From: an uncultured Oscillospiraceae bacterium
GTDB lineage: Bacteria; Bacillota; Clostridia; Oscillospirales; Oscillospiraceae
Assembly: GCA_947587485.1 (NCBI GenBank)
Contig: CANPXZ010000001.1
Coordinates: 25,683-89,682 of the forward strand
DNA length: 64,000 nucleotides
Direction of reading: 5' to 3'
Under the pieces are notes generated by a model. That model saw nothing but the letters and a program-made list of their open reading frames with translations. It did not search any database and was not told the DNA's origin. This document shows, piece by piece, positions 1-8,994 of the stretch (position 1 is its first letter; the number at the start of each line of letters is the position of its first letter). Both the position numbers and the translations under genes were made by a program.

Positions 1-679
1 TGTCCATAGAACTCACATCGGAGAGAAGCTCGGCGTCTTCCATGTCACGAGCGGCATCGCTGCCGTCACTCCCGCCGTCATCACAGAGCTTGAAATCCCC
101 GTCCATCATCACGTCGTCATCGTTCTCCTCGACGGCGTCATCACGGTACCAGGACACGCCGGCGTCACACTCGTCCTTGGCGGGCTTGTATTCGCCGCCG
201 ATCTGGTCCGCGTACTCGTCAGGGTCAAACGGGTCGGGCTCGTTGGCCCAGGCGTCACGCAGGGCGTGGCGGATCTTGCGGATCATGCCGCGCGCCACGT
301 TCTGTTTCGCGCCCTTGCACTCAACGTTATCCACGTCATCCGCAGTGTCATAGGCGAACTTGCGCAGGACGACGATGTACCGGTTGCCGACCAGGGCCTT
401 GAGCATGGCCGCCATCAGGGCCTTCTCATTGTCGTAGGGATAGCCGTACTCAGGATGGTAAGTCACACGGGTCTTCTCGCCGTCCGCCGTCTCGATCACG
501 GTATGGGGGCCATTACGGTACAGGTTAACGACCTCGCTGCGAGCCATCAAGTGCGCGGCGGCAGCCTCCGAAACGGCAGTTGCGCCGACATTGAAGCCGG
601 CCTGAAAACCATCCTTGAACGCGGACTCGCGGATCTCGTCGGGATCCATGAACGGGCACCCATGCTTACGGTCACACAT
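1..679 (-). CDS. hypothetical acidic protein (3' end beyond window edge)
   Basis: Open frame read by hand from ATG at 679 (MCDRKHGCPFMDPDEIRESAFKDGFQAGF...) to the window edge; AGGAGG-like RBS and promoter upstream. Confidence 0.75.
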   Translation of the reverse strand, partial: MCDRKHGCPFMDPDEIRESAFKDGFQAGFNVGATAVSEAAAAHLMARSEVVNLYRNGPHTVIETADGEKTRVTYHPEYGYPYDNEKALMAAMLKALVGNRYIVVLRKFAYDTADDVDNVECKGAKQNVARGMIRKIRHALRDAWANEPDPFDPDEYADQIGGEYKPAKDECDAGVSWYRDDAVEENDDDVMMDGDFKLCDDGGSDGSDAARDMEDAELLSDVSSMD

Positions 680-744
680 AGTTTGTATACCTCCTTGCCT
701 TATTGCTGTGGGCTCATATGTCCCACAAATGATCTGATAGTAAC

Positions 745-773
745 AACATAACACAAAACTCTATAAAAGTCAA
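745..773 (-). promoter_or_regulatory. putative promoter TTGACT-N17-TATGTT
   Basis: -35 at 768..773, -10 at 745..750, upstream of the CDS starting at 679. Confidence 0.55.
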
Positions 774-779
774 CAAATA

Positions 780-2531
780 TTAACAAAAAATTTCATGGTC
801 GACCTGGAACTGCAGGTACTCACTGTCATTGAACCGATTGATCCGGAATTTCCCGGCCAGCCGGAACACCTCGTCACTGCCGGCGCCATCCAGTCTGGAA
901 AGAAACTCCGCCCCACCAAACCAGACCACCGTGATCATATGGTCCAGGCTGAGCCGCAAATGCGTCTGGTTCGCGCCCATCAGCTTACGCCCCATCACGT
1001 CCCGAGGCGTAAACAGCAGCGCGAATTCCGGCTCCTCCAACCCCTCACCAAACGGCCGCATCCGGTCGATCTCATGGGCATACTCAAAACAGAGGTCAAA
1101 ATCGTCAGGCCGGCAGACGGAAAAATCATAATTCCCCAGGCACGCACGGCCGTTCATCCCGACCGTATAATATCCGCCTGAACTACCCGAAACGGCCGGC
1201 ATGTTCAGGAATCCCTGCTCCATGGCGTCACGCACGGCGCCCAACTGTTTCTTCGGCACATGCACGCCAAAGGCGTTTTCATGCCCGTCCGCCGTCACGC
1301 CGGGAATCGCGAAACACCCGTTCTTTGTACGCTCAAAGGTCCCGGGCGTACGTCCGGAACCGGAATACCCGTTCCCGTCCGGCCGCATCACCAAACACGG
1401 CTTCCCGTTCAGATCCAGCAGCTTGGACGCCAGCGGACCCAACAAACCTGGTTTTGCGTCGACCAGATAAATATATGGGGCATAGGCCTGTCTGGTATCT
1501 GAAACGAGGTTCTCATACAGGACCTTGATCGCCTCTTTACGCGTCTCGTTATTCTCGATCAGCCACTGGAACAGGTCTTCCCGCTCCCCGTTGCGTTCCC
1601 AGGGGAACCGGGTGTATAATAAGTCGTACAGGAGCCGGATGTCAGACCCCATCCGCTTGATGGAATTGAACAGAGGGCAGTACTTGAAGTCGTAGACCTC
1701 CTCCGTCACGTCCCCGGCCTGGACCTTCCCGCTCCGAAGCATGTGGAAGTGCAGGGCCCGCAAATTCTCAAACGGGGCCGCATAAACGTCCGGGAGCAGC
1801 GCAAGGTCACAGCCGAAAAACTCCGAAACGTCCTGGCAGTCCAGCAACTGGTTGAACAGCTCCACGCTCCGGCGGACCGTGCTGCGCGTGTCATGGATCA
1901 CCGGCATCGCGTCGCCCCGGGAACCCAGCCCCGCAAACAGCACCAATTTCTCGATAAGGGATTTCACAGCCTCATTCCCGGTCAGCTCGCTGTACAGGCG
2001 AACCGCATGGAACGCCATGTACGCGCCGCACACGCCTTTGAACGCGGCATTGGAACCGATCCGGGACGGGTCTACGATCACGGACGCCGACGTACGCATC
2101 GTCTCGATATGGTGGTCCGTCACCAGCACTTCAAGGCCGTGCGACCTGGCCCTTGCGACGGCATCCATCGCTCCGATCCCCACATCGCAGGTGAGCACGG
2201 CATCCGCGTCAGGAAATTCCGTCACGAGCCGCTCGATGTCTTCCGGCGTCATCCCGTAACCACGGTCCGTCTCCGGGGCAAACAGAGAAACATGAAATCC
2301 GAACAGGGACAGCCCGGCATACAGGATGCACCCGGCGGAGATCCCATCCATGTCAAAATCCGGGAACACGACCACGTGTTTGCCGCCGTCATGCAGGCGC
2401 TTCAGGGCCAGCACCAGCGCGTCCTCATCCTGGAACACATAGCTGCCGGCATACAAGTCACGATGGATCCTGGTCAGATATTCATAATTATAACCTTTAT
2501 GCAAAAAGCTCTCACGCAAAAGCCGGTTCAT
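780..2531 (-). CDS. DHH-family phosphoesterase, RecJ-like
   Basis: DFDMDG and VTDHH motifs (VVFPDFDMDGISAG...VLTCDVGIGAMDA...EVLVTDHH). Start chosen at MNRLLRE with GGAGG upstream and downstream of the promoter. Confidence 0.8.
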   Translation of the reverse strand: MNRLLRESFLHKGYNYEYLTRIHRDLYAGSYVFQDEDALVLALKRLHDGGKHVVVFPDFDMDGISAGCILYAGLSLFGFHVSLFAPETDRGYGMTPEDIERLVTEFPDADAVLTCDVGIGAMDAVARARSHGLEVLVTDHHIETMRTSASVIVDPSRIGSNAAFKGVCGAYMAFHAVRLYSELTGNEAVKSLIEKLVLFAGLGSRGDAMPVIHDTRSTVRRSVELFNQLLDCQDVSEFFGCDLALLPDVYAAPFENLRALHFHMLRSGKVQAGDVTEEVYDFKYCPLFNSIKRMGSDIRLLYDLLYTRFPWERNGEREDLFQWLIENNETRKEAIKVLYENLVSDTRQAYAPYIYLVDAKPGLLGPLASKLLDLNGKPCLVMRPDGNGYSGSGRTPGTFERTKNGCFAIPGVTADGHENAFGVHVPKKQLGAVRDAMEQGFLNMPAVSGSSGGYYTVGMNGRACLGNYDFSVCRPDDFDLCFEYAHEIDRMRPFGEGLEEPEFALLFTPRDVMGRKLMGANQTHLRLSLDHMITVVWFGGAEFLSRLDGAGSDEVFRLAGKFRINRFNDSEYLQFQVDHEIFC

Positions 2532-2586
2532 GCCATGTCCTCCATTTCCACATTGGAGGGCGTCCAAACCCTCCTGCATGACATCA

Positions 2587-2615
2587 ATTATAACACAAAA
2601 GAAAACAAGATGCAA
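2587..2615 (-). promoter_or_regulatory. putative promoter TTGCAT-N17-TATAAT
   Basis: -35 at 2610..2615, -10 at 2587..2592. Confidence 0.65.
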
Positions 2616-2712
2616 CAAGTTTATAGGCTTTTAATAAGAAAAATTTCGAGAAAGGATCACAGAAAAGCACACCTGCAGTTTTTTGACATGGTTTTTGAGC
2701 GTGAAAAATCGG

Positions 2713-3170
2713 CGTTACAAGAAAGTGTAATAATCTTTGCACTTTTTAAGTGTGTAACGTTCTCGCGTTACACGCCGTTACAAAATTTTTCAAAAAACTG
2801 TAGAAATTATAGCAGAAATTTTTTTGTAACGCGTGTAACGCCGATTTTGAAAAATTTTAATATAGAAAAAATTTCTTCCTAAATTGACTTTATTTTTAGC
2901 GTTACAAGCGTTACAAAAAAATAAATGATAAAATTCTTACAGTTTTTGGTGACACACGCGTAACGCCCTGTAACGGAGTGTGCAACATAAATGCGAAAAC
3001 TGTAAGAGTTTCTACAGTTTCTTGTAACGTTTTACTTTTCAGGCTCGGGACCCTATGCTAAAAACTGCAGTTGCAAAAAATTTTTCCCGAAAAAAAATCT
3101 GTAACAGTTTCTGCAGTTTTTTCGATTTTGAAACAAAAATGAACAAAAACGAACATCGAAAAATGTAACG
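2713..3170 (+). repeat. iteron-like noncoding region, candidate origin of replication or partition site
   Basis: 12 copies of GTAACG/CGTTAC at 2713, 2754, 2766, 2776, 2826, 2835, 2900, 2909, 2960, 2970, 3024 and 3165. Several are direct pairs 9-10 bp apart. AT-rich, with no convincing ORF, between divergent genes. Confidence 0.65.
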
Positions 3171-3462
3171 TGTGTCACCGGCCGTTTTTGAAACCGTCCC
3201 AAAAACCGGCCCGAAAAACGCCCCCGATCCGGCGTCCTTTCCACCCTTCCGCGAAGCCACATCCGGCCCCAAAACCCGCCCCGCGGCACCTTCCGGACAC
3301 CTGTCATGGCGGGCGGGCCGGCACGTTTATGGCCGAGGCCGGCACGGGAACGGGAGCGCTGACGCGCCCCGTCCCCGTGCAAGAAAAGTGAGGGAACCTG
3401 GAAACGGGTGACCGGAAACACATCAAAATCAAACTTTATATCATAGAGAGGAATGAATAATT

Positions 3463-4809
3463 ATGAAGAAAATGATGAAAGTTTATGCAGCGGCTCTCGC
3501 AGCCACCCTCATGGTGGCCATGCTTGCCGGCTGCGCAAAAGACTATGCGGACGCCGCTCCGACGGCTTCCGGCACGGTCACAACCGAGCCTGCCGTCACC
3601 CAGCCCATCGACGAGAACGACACCCCGATGTCCGGTACGCCCGAGCCGACGGAAGACGTCGACAGCACGGACACGGTAGAAGACGAAGAATACCCTGCAA
3701 TCATCCAGTGGCATTTGGACACAAAATGTGATGACGCCGCCCGCGCAAGATGGGACAAAGGTTGGGCCGCCAAAACAGAAGAAGAGCGCGAAACGACCGT
3801 CGCCTATTTTGAAAAGGAATACGGTGACGAATATCAGGCATACCTGAATGGGGAAGACTACGTTGACCCTAAAACGAAATTTGGTTCCATCGAAGCCATC
3901 GCCGCCCTTGGCGGCAAACAGGCCACCGTGCAGAAAGACACGGAAGAATGCCTGGTTTATATTTTCGATGAGGAAAAGAACCACGGCAACCCTTATGACG
4001 TGACCTGGGACTATGGCAAGGACTATGATTCTTACATCAATGCGGCCGACTGGTCGCTGGTGTTCGACGCCGGGTATTACAAAGCCACGTTCCCGATGCT
4101 GGCACAGCTGTACCACAACGACGACGCGCTGCTCTTAAAGCACTTCCAGACCGTCGGCATCCATGAGGGCCGCCAGGCGTCTGAGAAATTCAACGTTGCC
4201 GCCTATATGGACAACTGTGGCAAGGCACTGCGTGACGCCTTCGGCGACAACTATGAGTGCTATTATATCTACTACCTGCTCCATCAGGACACCGAGTCTG
4301 GCGTAAAGACCACCGGTTCCTATAAGAAGCAGCTTGCGCAGGAGCTCACGGCTATCCAGGAGAGGGAGTTCAAAGCTGTCAACAAATACCGTGAGGAAGT
4401 CGGTGCCCAGGACGTCGAATTTGACTCCGAGCTCGCTGCATTTGCGGGTTACAGGGCCTACATGGACTGCACCAAAGGCTGGGACGCCCATGATGGTATG
4501 TTTTATCTGACGGACAACAACAAGATGCGCAGCATGTTCTTTGGCCCTATCGGAGCCGACATCTACTGTGAAAACAAGTACACTGTTGCCGGACGCGACG
4601 GTTGGGAACACACCGCAGACCAGGGTAAGGGGTATCGTAACTCCGAAGGCCATTATAAGACCATGATAGACACGGACTTCAACTACGTCGGCTGTGGGAA
4701 CTATTATGTGTCCGACCAGGATTACAACTGGGGCGGCGAATATGACACCAACGTCATCACGCTCGACAGCTATGCGGACACCGTAGATACCGCTTACAAC
4801 AATAAGTAA
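3463..4809 (+). CDS. lipoprotein with CAP/SCP-like domain
   Basis: Lipoprotein signal MKKMMKVYAAALAATLMVAMLAGC; CAP-like segment VNKYREEVGAQDVEFDSELAAFAGYRAYMDC. Confidence 0.7.
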   Translation: MKKMMKVYAAALAATLMVAMLAGCAKDYADAAPTASGTVTTEPAVTQPIDENDTPMSGTPEPTEDVDSTDTVEDEEYPAIIQWHLDTKCDDAARARWDKGWAAKTEEERETTVAYFEKEYGDEYQAYLNGEDYVDPKTKFGSIEAIAALGGKQATVQKDTEECLVYIFDEEKNHGNPYDVTWDYGKDYDSYINAADWSLVFDAGYYKATFPMLAQLYHNDDALLLKHFQTVGIHEGRQASEKFNVAAYMDNCGKALRDAFGDNYECYYIYYLLHQDTESGVKTTGSYKKQLAQELTAIQEREFKAVNKYREEVGAQDVEFDSELAAFAGYRAYMDCTKGWDAHDGMFYLTDNNKMRSMFFGPIGADIYCENKYTVAGRDGWEHTADQGKGYRNSEGHYKTMIDTDFNYVGCGNYYVSDQDYNWGGEYDTNVITLDSYADTVDTAYNNK

Positions 4810-4878
4810 CAAACAAACGGCCCGTTCCGGATTCTCGGGACGGGCCATGCTCAAATTTGAAAAGAGAGGTGAAATATA

Positions 4879-5067
4879 ATGAAAAAGTATTATCTGGTAG
4901 AAGCCGATTACAACTGCGGCAAGGTCGAAAGAGAGTACCGCAGGACCTCCGTGTTTACCGGTATCGGCCGCGTCATTGGCTTCGCCCTGATGTTCGGCGG
5001 CGGCTTCGTCATCGGCCAGGTGCTCCGCGGAGTCATCCAGGGCATCATGCTCCTGCTTGGTGTCTGA
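4879..5067 (+). CDS. small membrane protein, glycine-rich hydrophobic C-terminus
   Basis: 62-aa ORF with hydrophobic segment (GRVIGFALMFGGGFVIGQVLRGVIQGIMLLLGV); GAGAGGTG upstream. Confidence 0.6.
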   Translation: MKKYYLVEADYNCGKVEREYRRTSVFTGIGRVIGFALMFGGGFVIGQVLRGVIQGIMLLLGV

Positions 5068-5183
5068 ATCTCAAAACCCCGCCCCGGGCGCCGCGGCGGA
5101 CGGCAGAGCCCCGCGCCTGCTGTCCGCTGTAAAATGCCCGCCGGCGGGGTATTCTTTTATTATGCCATAAAGAAGGTGGCAAC

Positions 5184-5594
5184 ATGAGTGAAAAATTAAA
5201 CCTGGCACAAGCCATCGACCCCAGGTATTTGATAAATGTCAACTTCGACAGTCTGAACTACCCCTCGGCCGAAAATGCTTTCCAGGCTTCGAAACAGCCA
5301 ATCCTGAAACGTCAGCAATACCAGACGATGACCCCGGAGCGAGCCGCCTACCGCGGCTCGTTTGCATCCGGGCAGCATCGTCCCGACGAATATCAGAACA
5401 TGTACCAGATCCAGAAACGAAAATTTTCCAAGAAACCGCTTCGCGGCATGCTCAAAGCCTCGGGTGACACCCCGCTCATCTTTTACAATACGAGACACGA
5501 GACATATTGGGGCGTGTGCACCTGCAGATATTGCAACGGCACCGGAGAAAACAACCTTGGAAAGATCCTGGAACAGATACGATCCGAAATATAA
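5184..5594 (+). CDS. NADAR (YbiA/DUF1768-like) domain protein
   Basis: YPSAENAFQASK, KFSKKPLRGMLKASGDTPLIFY, WGVC...GTGENNLGKILEQIRSEI match the NADAR family pattern. Confidence 0.8.
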   Translation: MSEKLNLAQAIDPRYLINVNFDSLNYPSAENAFQASKQPILKRQQYQTMTPERAAYRGSFASGQHRPDEYQNMYQIQKRKFSKKPLRGMLKASGDTPLIFYNTRHETYWGVCTCRYCNGTGENNLGKILEQIRSEI

Positions 5595-5640
5595 ATCCCG
5601 CCACAGGTCTTCAGGCCCGTGACGGGATTTTTTTTTCAAC
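5595..5640 (+). terminator. intrinsic terminator between convergent genes
   Basis: CCCGCCAC...GTGACGGG stem followed by a T-run (atttttttttc). Confidence 0.65.
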
Positions 5641-5648
5641 ATGTATTA

Positions 5649-7733
5649 CTAACCAAGTTGATCTTCTTCCTGATCATCAGCAGGAGTCTCAGCATCTGCT
5701 CTCCCGTTATTGCTATCATTGTCTCCGAGCGCATTGCGGAGTTTCGCCAGGGCTTCAGATTTCGTTTGTACCACACCCTCACCGCCTGTAGCAGCCATTG
5801 CTTCAGTTGGCGTATGGGGTGTCTTATCTTTATCATCAGCCACATCTGCCGAAGGCTCTTCCCCAGACCCGTCAGATCCATCCGGATAATCAAACTCGCC
5901 ATCCGGGGGTGCATCATCGTAGTCCATATTATTATCGACAGGAACGACATTACCGTATTCGTCACGATAATAGCCCTCGGGTATTTGTTCTTGCTTTTTA
6001 CCAGTTTCAGGCTTCGCAAACTGTTCCTGGTCTTCAGGTTTCGCAGCCTGTTCCTGATCTTCAGGTTTCGCAGCCTGTTCCTGATCTTCAGATTTCACAG
6101 CCTGTTCCTGATCTTCAGATTTCACAGCCTGTTCCTGATCTTCAGATTTCACAGCCTGTTCCTGATCTTCAGGTTTCGCAGGCCGCTCCAAACTGTCCTT
6201 ACGGACATAACCAGCCATGTCAGCGACCTTGTCAACAGCTTTGCGTGTACAGGCGCCGACCGTCTTCCCGACAGCTTTCATAAAATCCAGGAACCCGCCC
6301 CTCATCAGCTCACGCTCGTCCTGGACATTGATCACAGACGCGGCCTCCAATGCGGCGCTTTCCGGCGTATGGTCATGGTCACCGGCCTTCCTGTGCGCGT
6401 CACGCACGGCTTTGATCTCATCATTGATCTTCCGGCCCGTGTCCTTCAGCCACATCACGGCTGGAAACTGGCAAAACGTCTGGTAAGACGGGGAACGACG
6501 GATCGTATCGCGCAGGTCTTCGGCCTTTGCCCACAGGATGCCGGTGGCGGCTGTCACAAACCCGCCGACAGCAATGGCGCCTTTCTTCACGCCGCTCACG
6601 ATCAACTTGCCGGCCTTCACGGCCTGGGACTCATCCTCAGAAACTTCCGTACGGCCATCCGTCTCAGGCTTCTTTCCAGAATTCTTGATCTTGTCAGCAA
6701 TGCCGGAAAACAGCCCGGACTTCCTCTCCGTTCTCCCACCGGCGTCACGGGTGTTCTCATCCGTTTTTTTCTGTCCAGCGGATTTATCAGGATATGGAAC
6801 GGTTTTCCCGTTCGTAATTGCAGCGGCATTGGCATTACCCATCTGAAGAATGTCGTTGTAGATAGAACCAGCCCGCGCATTGAGCTTCTCAAAACGGTCA
6901 AGCTCTTTCTTCAGCTCCTTAGCAATCCGCTTCCCACGCAGCGTCGCACGCTGTGATGTTGACAAGTAGTTTGCGGGGTCAAGCAGGGTCCGCATCACCG
7001 GCATATTCCGGGCGGACATTGCCATAATCGTAGAAATCGCCATGCCAGCCTGATACTGACTATCGCTCAAACCACCACTTTTGCGAAGAGCGGTAAGTTG
7101 ATCATCGGTCTCAGCACTGTCGTTTTCATGTTTTGCCGACTTAGGTTTTCGGCCATCATCAGCAGATTGCTCATTTTTGTTTTTTGTCTGTTGATCCAAT
7201 ACAGCCTCTTCTTCTGCTGCCGCTTGTCTTTCTGCGTCAGTCGTCTTCTTTCTAACGGCTGCAGAAAGATCACGGCCATCACCGGATGGATTCTGGACGC
7301 CAGGACCATTTTTTTCAGCATTTGTTTGCCTATCATCTGAAACACGTTTTTCAGGGACAGGGCGGGACATCATATCGCGAAGGTCTGACATTTCGATCGT
7401 ATCCTTACCGGTGCGCGCACTGTAGGAATCAAAAGCGCCATGGTAACTTGTCAAAATTTGAGAAGTTTGATCGTCGAGTGTGGACATCAGGCAATCATAC
7501 ATCAAATCGTTATTTGGGTCATCTTTTGTATAGCCACATGCAGACAAAGATTCACCACAGTTTTTCCAAAGGTTGTCACGAAATTCATCGAAATCACCAA
7601 TACGAAGAAGATCAAAATCTCCGCCACACACGCTGAGAAGTTTTATGATCTCCTGGCGCGTGCTATCAAGCACATTTTTCTTTGTAATAAAAGACGGATC
7701 TTTCGATTCCGGCCATTTATTCAGGTCACCCAT
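5649..7733 (-). CDS. hypothetical protein with tandem KPEDQEQA repeats
   Basis: Long ORF, GGAG RBS upstream of ATG 7733; 9-aa repeats in the C-terminal half. Confidence 0.75.
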   Translation of the reverse strand: MGDLNKWPESKDPSFITKKNVLDSTRQEIIKLLSVCGGDFDLLRIGDFDEFRDNLWKNCGESLSACGYTKDDPNNDLMYDCLMSTLDDQTSQILTSYHGAFDSYSARTGKDTIEMSDLRDMMSRPVPEKRVSDDRQTNAEKNGPGVQNPSGDGRDLSAAVRKKTTDAERQAAAEEEAVLDQQTKNKNEQSADDGRKPKSAKHENDSAETDDQLTALRKSGGLSDSQYQAGMAISTIMAMSARNMPVMRTLLDPANYLSTSQRATLRGKRIAKELKKELDRFEKLNARAGSIYNDILQMGNANAAAITNGKTVPYPDKSAGQKKTDENTRDAGGRTERKSGLFSGIADKIKNSGKKPETDGRTEVSEDESQAVKAGKLIVSGVKKGAIAVGGFVTAATGILWAKAEDLRDTIRRSPSYQTFCQFPAVMWLKDTGRKINDEIKAVRDAHRKAGDHDHTPESAALEAASVINVQDERELMRGGFLDFMKAVGKTVGACTRKAVDKVADMAGYVRKDSLERPAKPEDQEQAVKSEDQEQAVKSEDQEQAVKSEDQEQAAKPEDQEQAAKPEDQEQFAKPETGKKQEQIPEGYYRDEYGNVVPVDNNMDYDDAPPDGEFDYPDGSDGSGEEPSADVADDKDKTPHTPTEAMAATGGEGVVQTKSEALAKLRNALGDNDSNNGRADAETPADDQEEDQLG
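6008..6184 (-). repeat. 27-bp in-frame tandem repeat encoding (A/V)(A/V)K(P/S)EDQEQ
   Basis: Near-identical copies of caggtttcgcagcctgttcctgatctt visible on the + strand. Confidence 0.85.
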
Positions 7734-7751
7734 TTTTGTCACACTCCTTTA

Positions 7752-8045
7752 TCACAGGGACATCTCGACATCACGTTCACGCTGTTCTTTCGCGTCATTC
7801 GTAACACGAAGCTGGGACAGCGAATGTGCGCCTTCGGTCTCCGCTTTTTTATACATTTCCCTGCTGTCCTTCTTACCTTTGATATAGGCATCCGCCGTCT
7901 TCTTGACAGCATCAACAGCCGCATCGACGCGCGACATAGCACGGTCCACGCCGCCCCTGACCGCACGCTCGATCTCACCGGTCGTCCGTGCGGTACGGAG
8001 GGACACACGGATCCGCCGGCGCGCTTTACCAGAACCACCCATCAT
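7752..8045 (-). CDS. hypothetical basic protein
   Basis: ORF with AAAGGAG upstream; N-terminus MMGGSGKARRRIRVSLRTART. Confidence 0.6.
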   Translation of the reverse strand: MMGGSGKARRRIRVSLRTARTTGEIERAVRGGVDRAMSRVDAAVDAVKKTADAYIKGKKDSREMYKKAETEGAHSLSQLRVTNDAKEQRERDVEMSL

Positions 8046-8115
8046 GGTCGCCACACTCCTTTCAAGATTATAAAGAAATGACGGACCCCGTCAGAAACGG
8101 GATCCGTCAGCAGAT

Positions 8116-8445
8116 TCAGCCGATATCGGGCCCGTCGTAGCTTTCATCTTCCACGGCCGGCTCGTCCATCTCGACATCCGGGGCGGGCTCGGCCTGCATG
8201 GCCTCACGCATCACCGGCGCGTCCAGCGCCTCGATATTGTGCTCCAGGTCATGATCCTTACGCACGCTGGGCTCGGCAAGCATGGCGCCGGAGACCTCGG
8301 CAGCCTTATCAGACACTTCCTTCGCCATGGTCACCGCGGCACTGGAGCCAACGGCAATATTCACGGCACAGGTAACCTCCTCAACGCTGTGGCTGGGTTT
8401 GCCGCCAAGCTCAGCAATCAGAGAATCATCGATCATGTTAGGCAT
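8116..8445 (-). CDS. hypothetical acidic small protein
   Basis: 109-aa ORF in operon-like spacing with RBS AAAGGAAGG. Confidence 0.6.
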   Translation of the reverse strand: MPNMIDDSLIAELGGKPSHSVEEVTCAVNIAVGSSAAVTMAKEVSDKAAEVSGAMLAEPSVRKDHDLEHNIEALDAPVMREAMQAEPAPDVEMDEPAVEDESYDGPDIG

Positions 8446-8475
8446 AATATGATACCTTCCTTTCTCAGGTTTTGT

Positions 8476-8967
8476 TTACGCGATTTCCGGCGCGTCCAGG
8501 GCAGGTGCCGCCGTTTCCGGCGCAGCAAGCTGTTCCGCGGCTGCAGCAAACTGCGCCCCGGTCGGGACGGCTTCCTGCGCCGCATCAACGCCGCTCCCGA
8601 TATAATCCATGATCCCTGCGACCGGAGAATCAGGATTGTCCTTGGCGAACTCGGACGACATCGTCTTAATGTTCTGCCCGGCCGTCATCGTCTTCGCCGC
8701 TGCATCGACGGTCTTCTCTTTGAAGAAGCCGGAAACCTTTTCCCAGAGGGAGCTGAAGCCCTCACGGATCTTGCTGAAAAGACCATCTTCCTTCTGTGGA
8801 TCAGACGTCAGGCACGCAATCGCGCCGGCACCAAGGACGATCTTGCCGATGGGGGATTTAATGAACTTTCCGCCAAGGCTCAGGGCACCTGTGCCCAATT
8901 TCGTGACGCCAGACACCACTTTCCCAGCCACATTGATCAGGCCGAGGCCCGCACTCACAAGTCCCAT
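8476..8967 (-). CDS. hypothetical protein with Gly-rich amphipathic/hydrophobic N-terminus
   Basis: ORF preceded by GAGGAGG; MGLVSAGLGLINVAGKVVSGVTKLG... Confidence 0.65.
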   Translation of the reverse strand: MGLVSAGLGLINVAGKVVSGVTKLGTGALSLGGKFIKSPIGKIVLGAGAIACLTSDPQKEDGLFSKIREGFSSLWEKVSGFFKEKTVDAAAKTMTAGQNIKTMSSEFAKDNPDSPVAGIMDYIGSGVDAAQEAVPTGAQFAAAAEQLAAPETAAPALDAPEIA

Positions 8968-8994
8968 AATGGGCACCTCCTCTCACATACGAGA

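Noticed and set aside
6008-6184. Possible CRISPR-like array
   Set aside because: Units are contiguous 27-bp in-frame coding repeats without unique spacers.
5619-6956. 445-aa plus-strand ORF with FLIFRFRSL repeats
   Set aside because: The repeats are the reverse reading of the KPEDQEQ-coding tandem repeat on minus.
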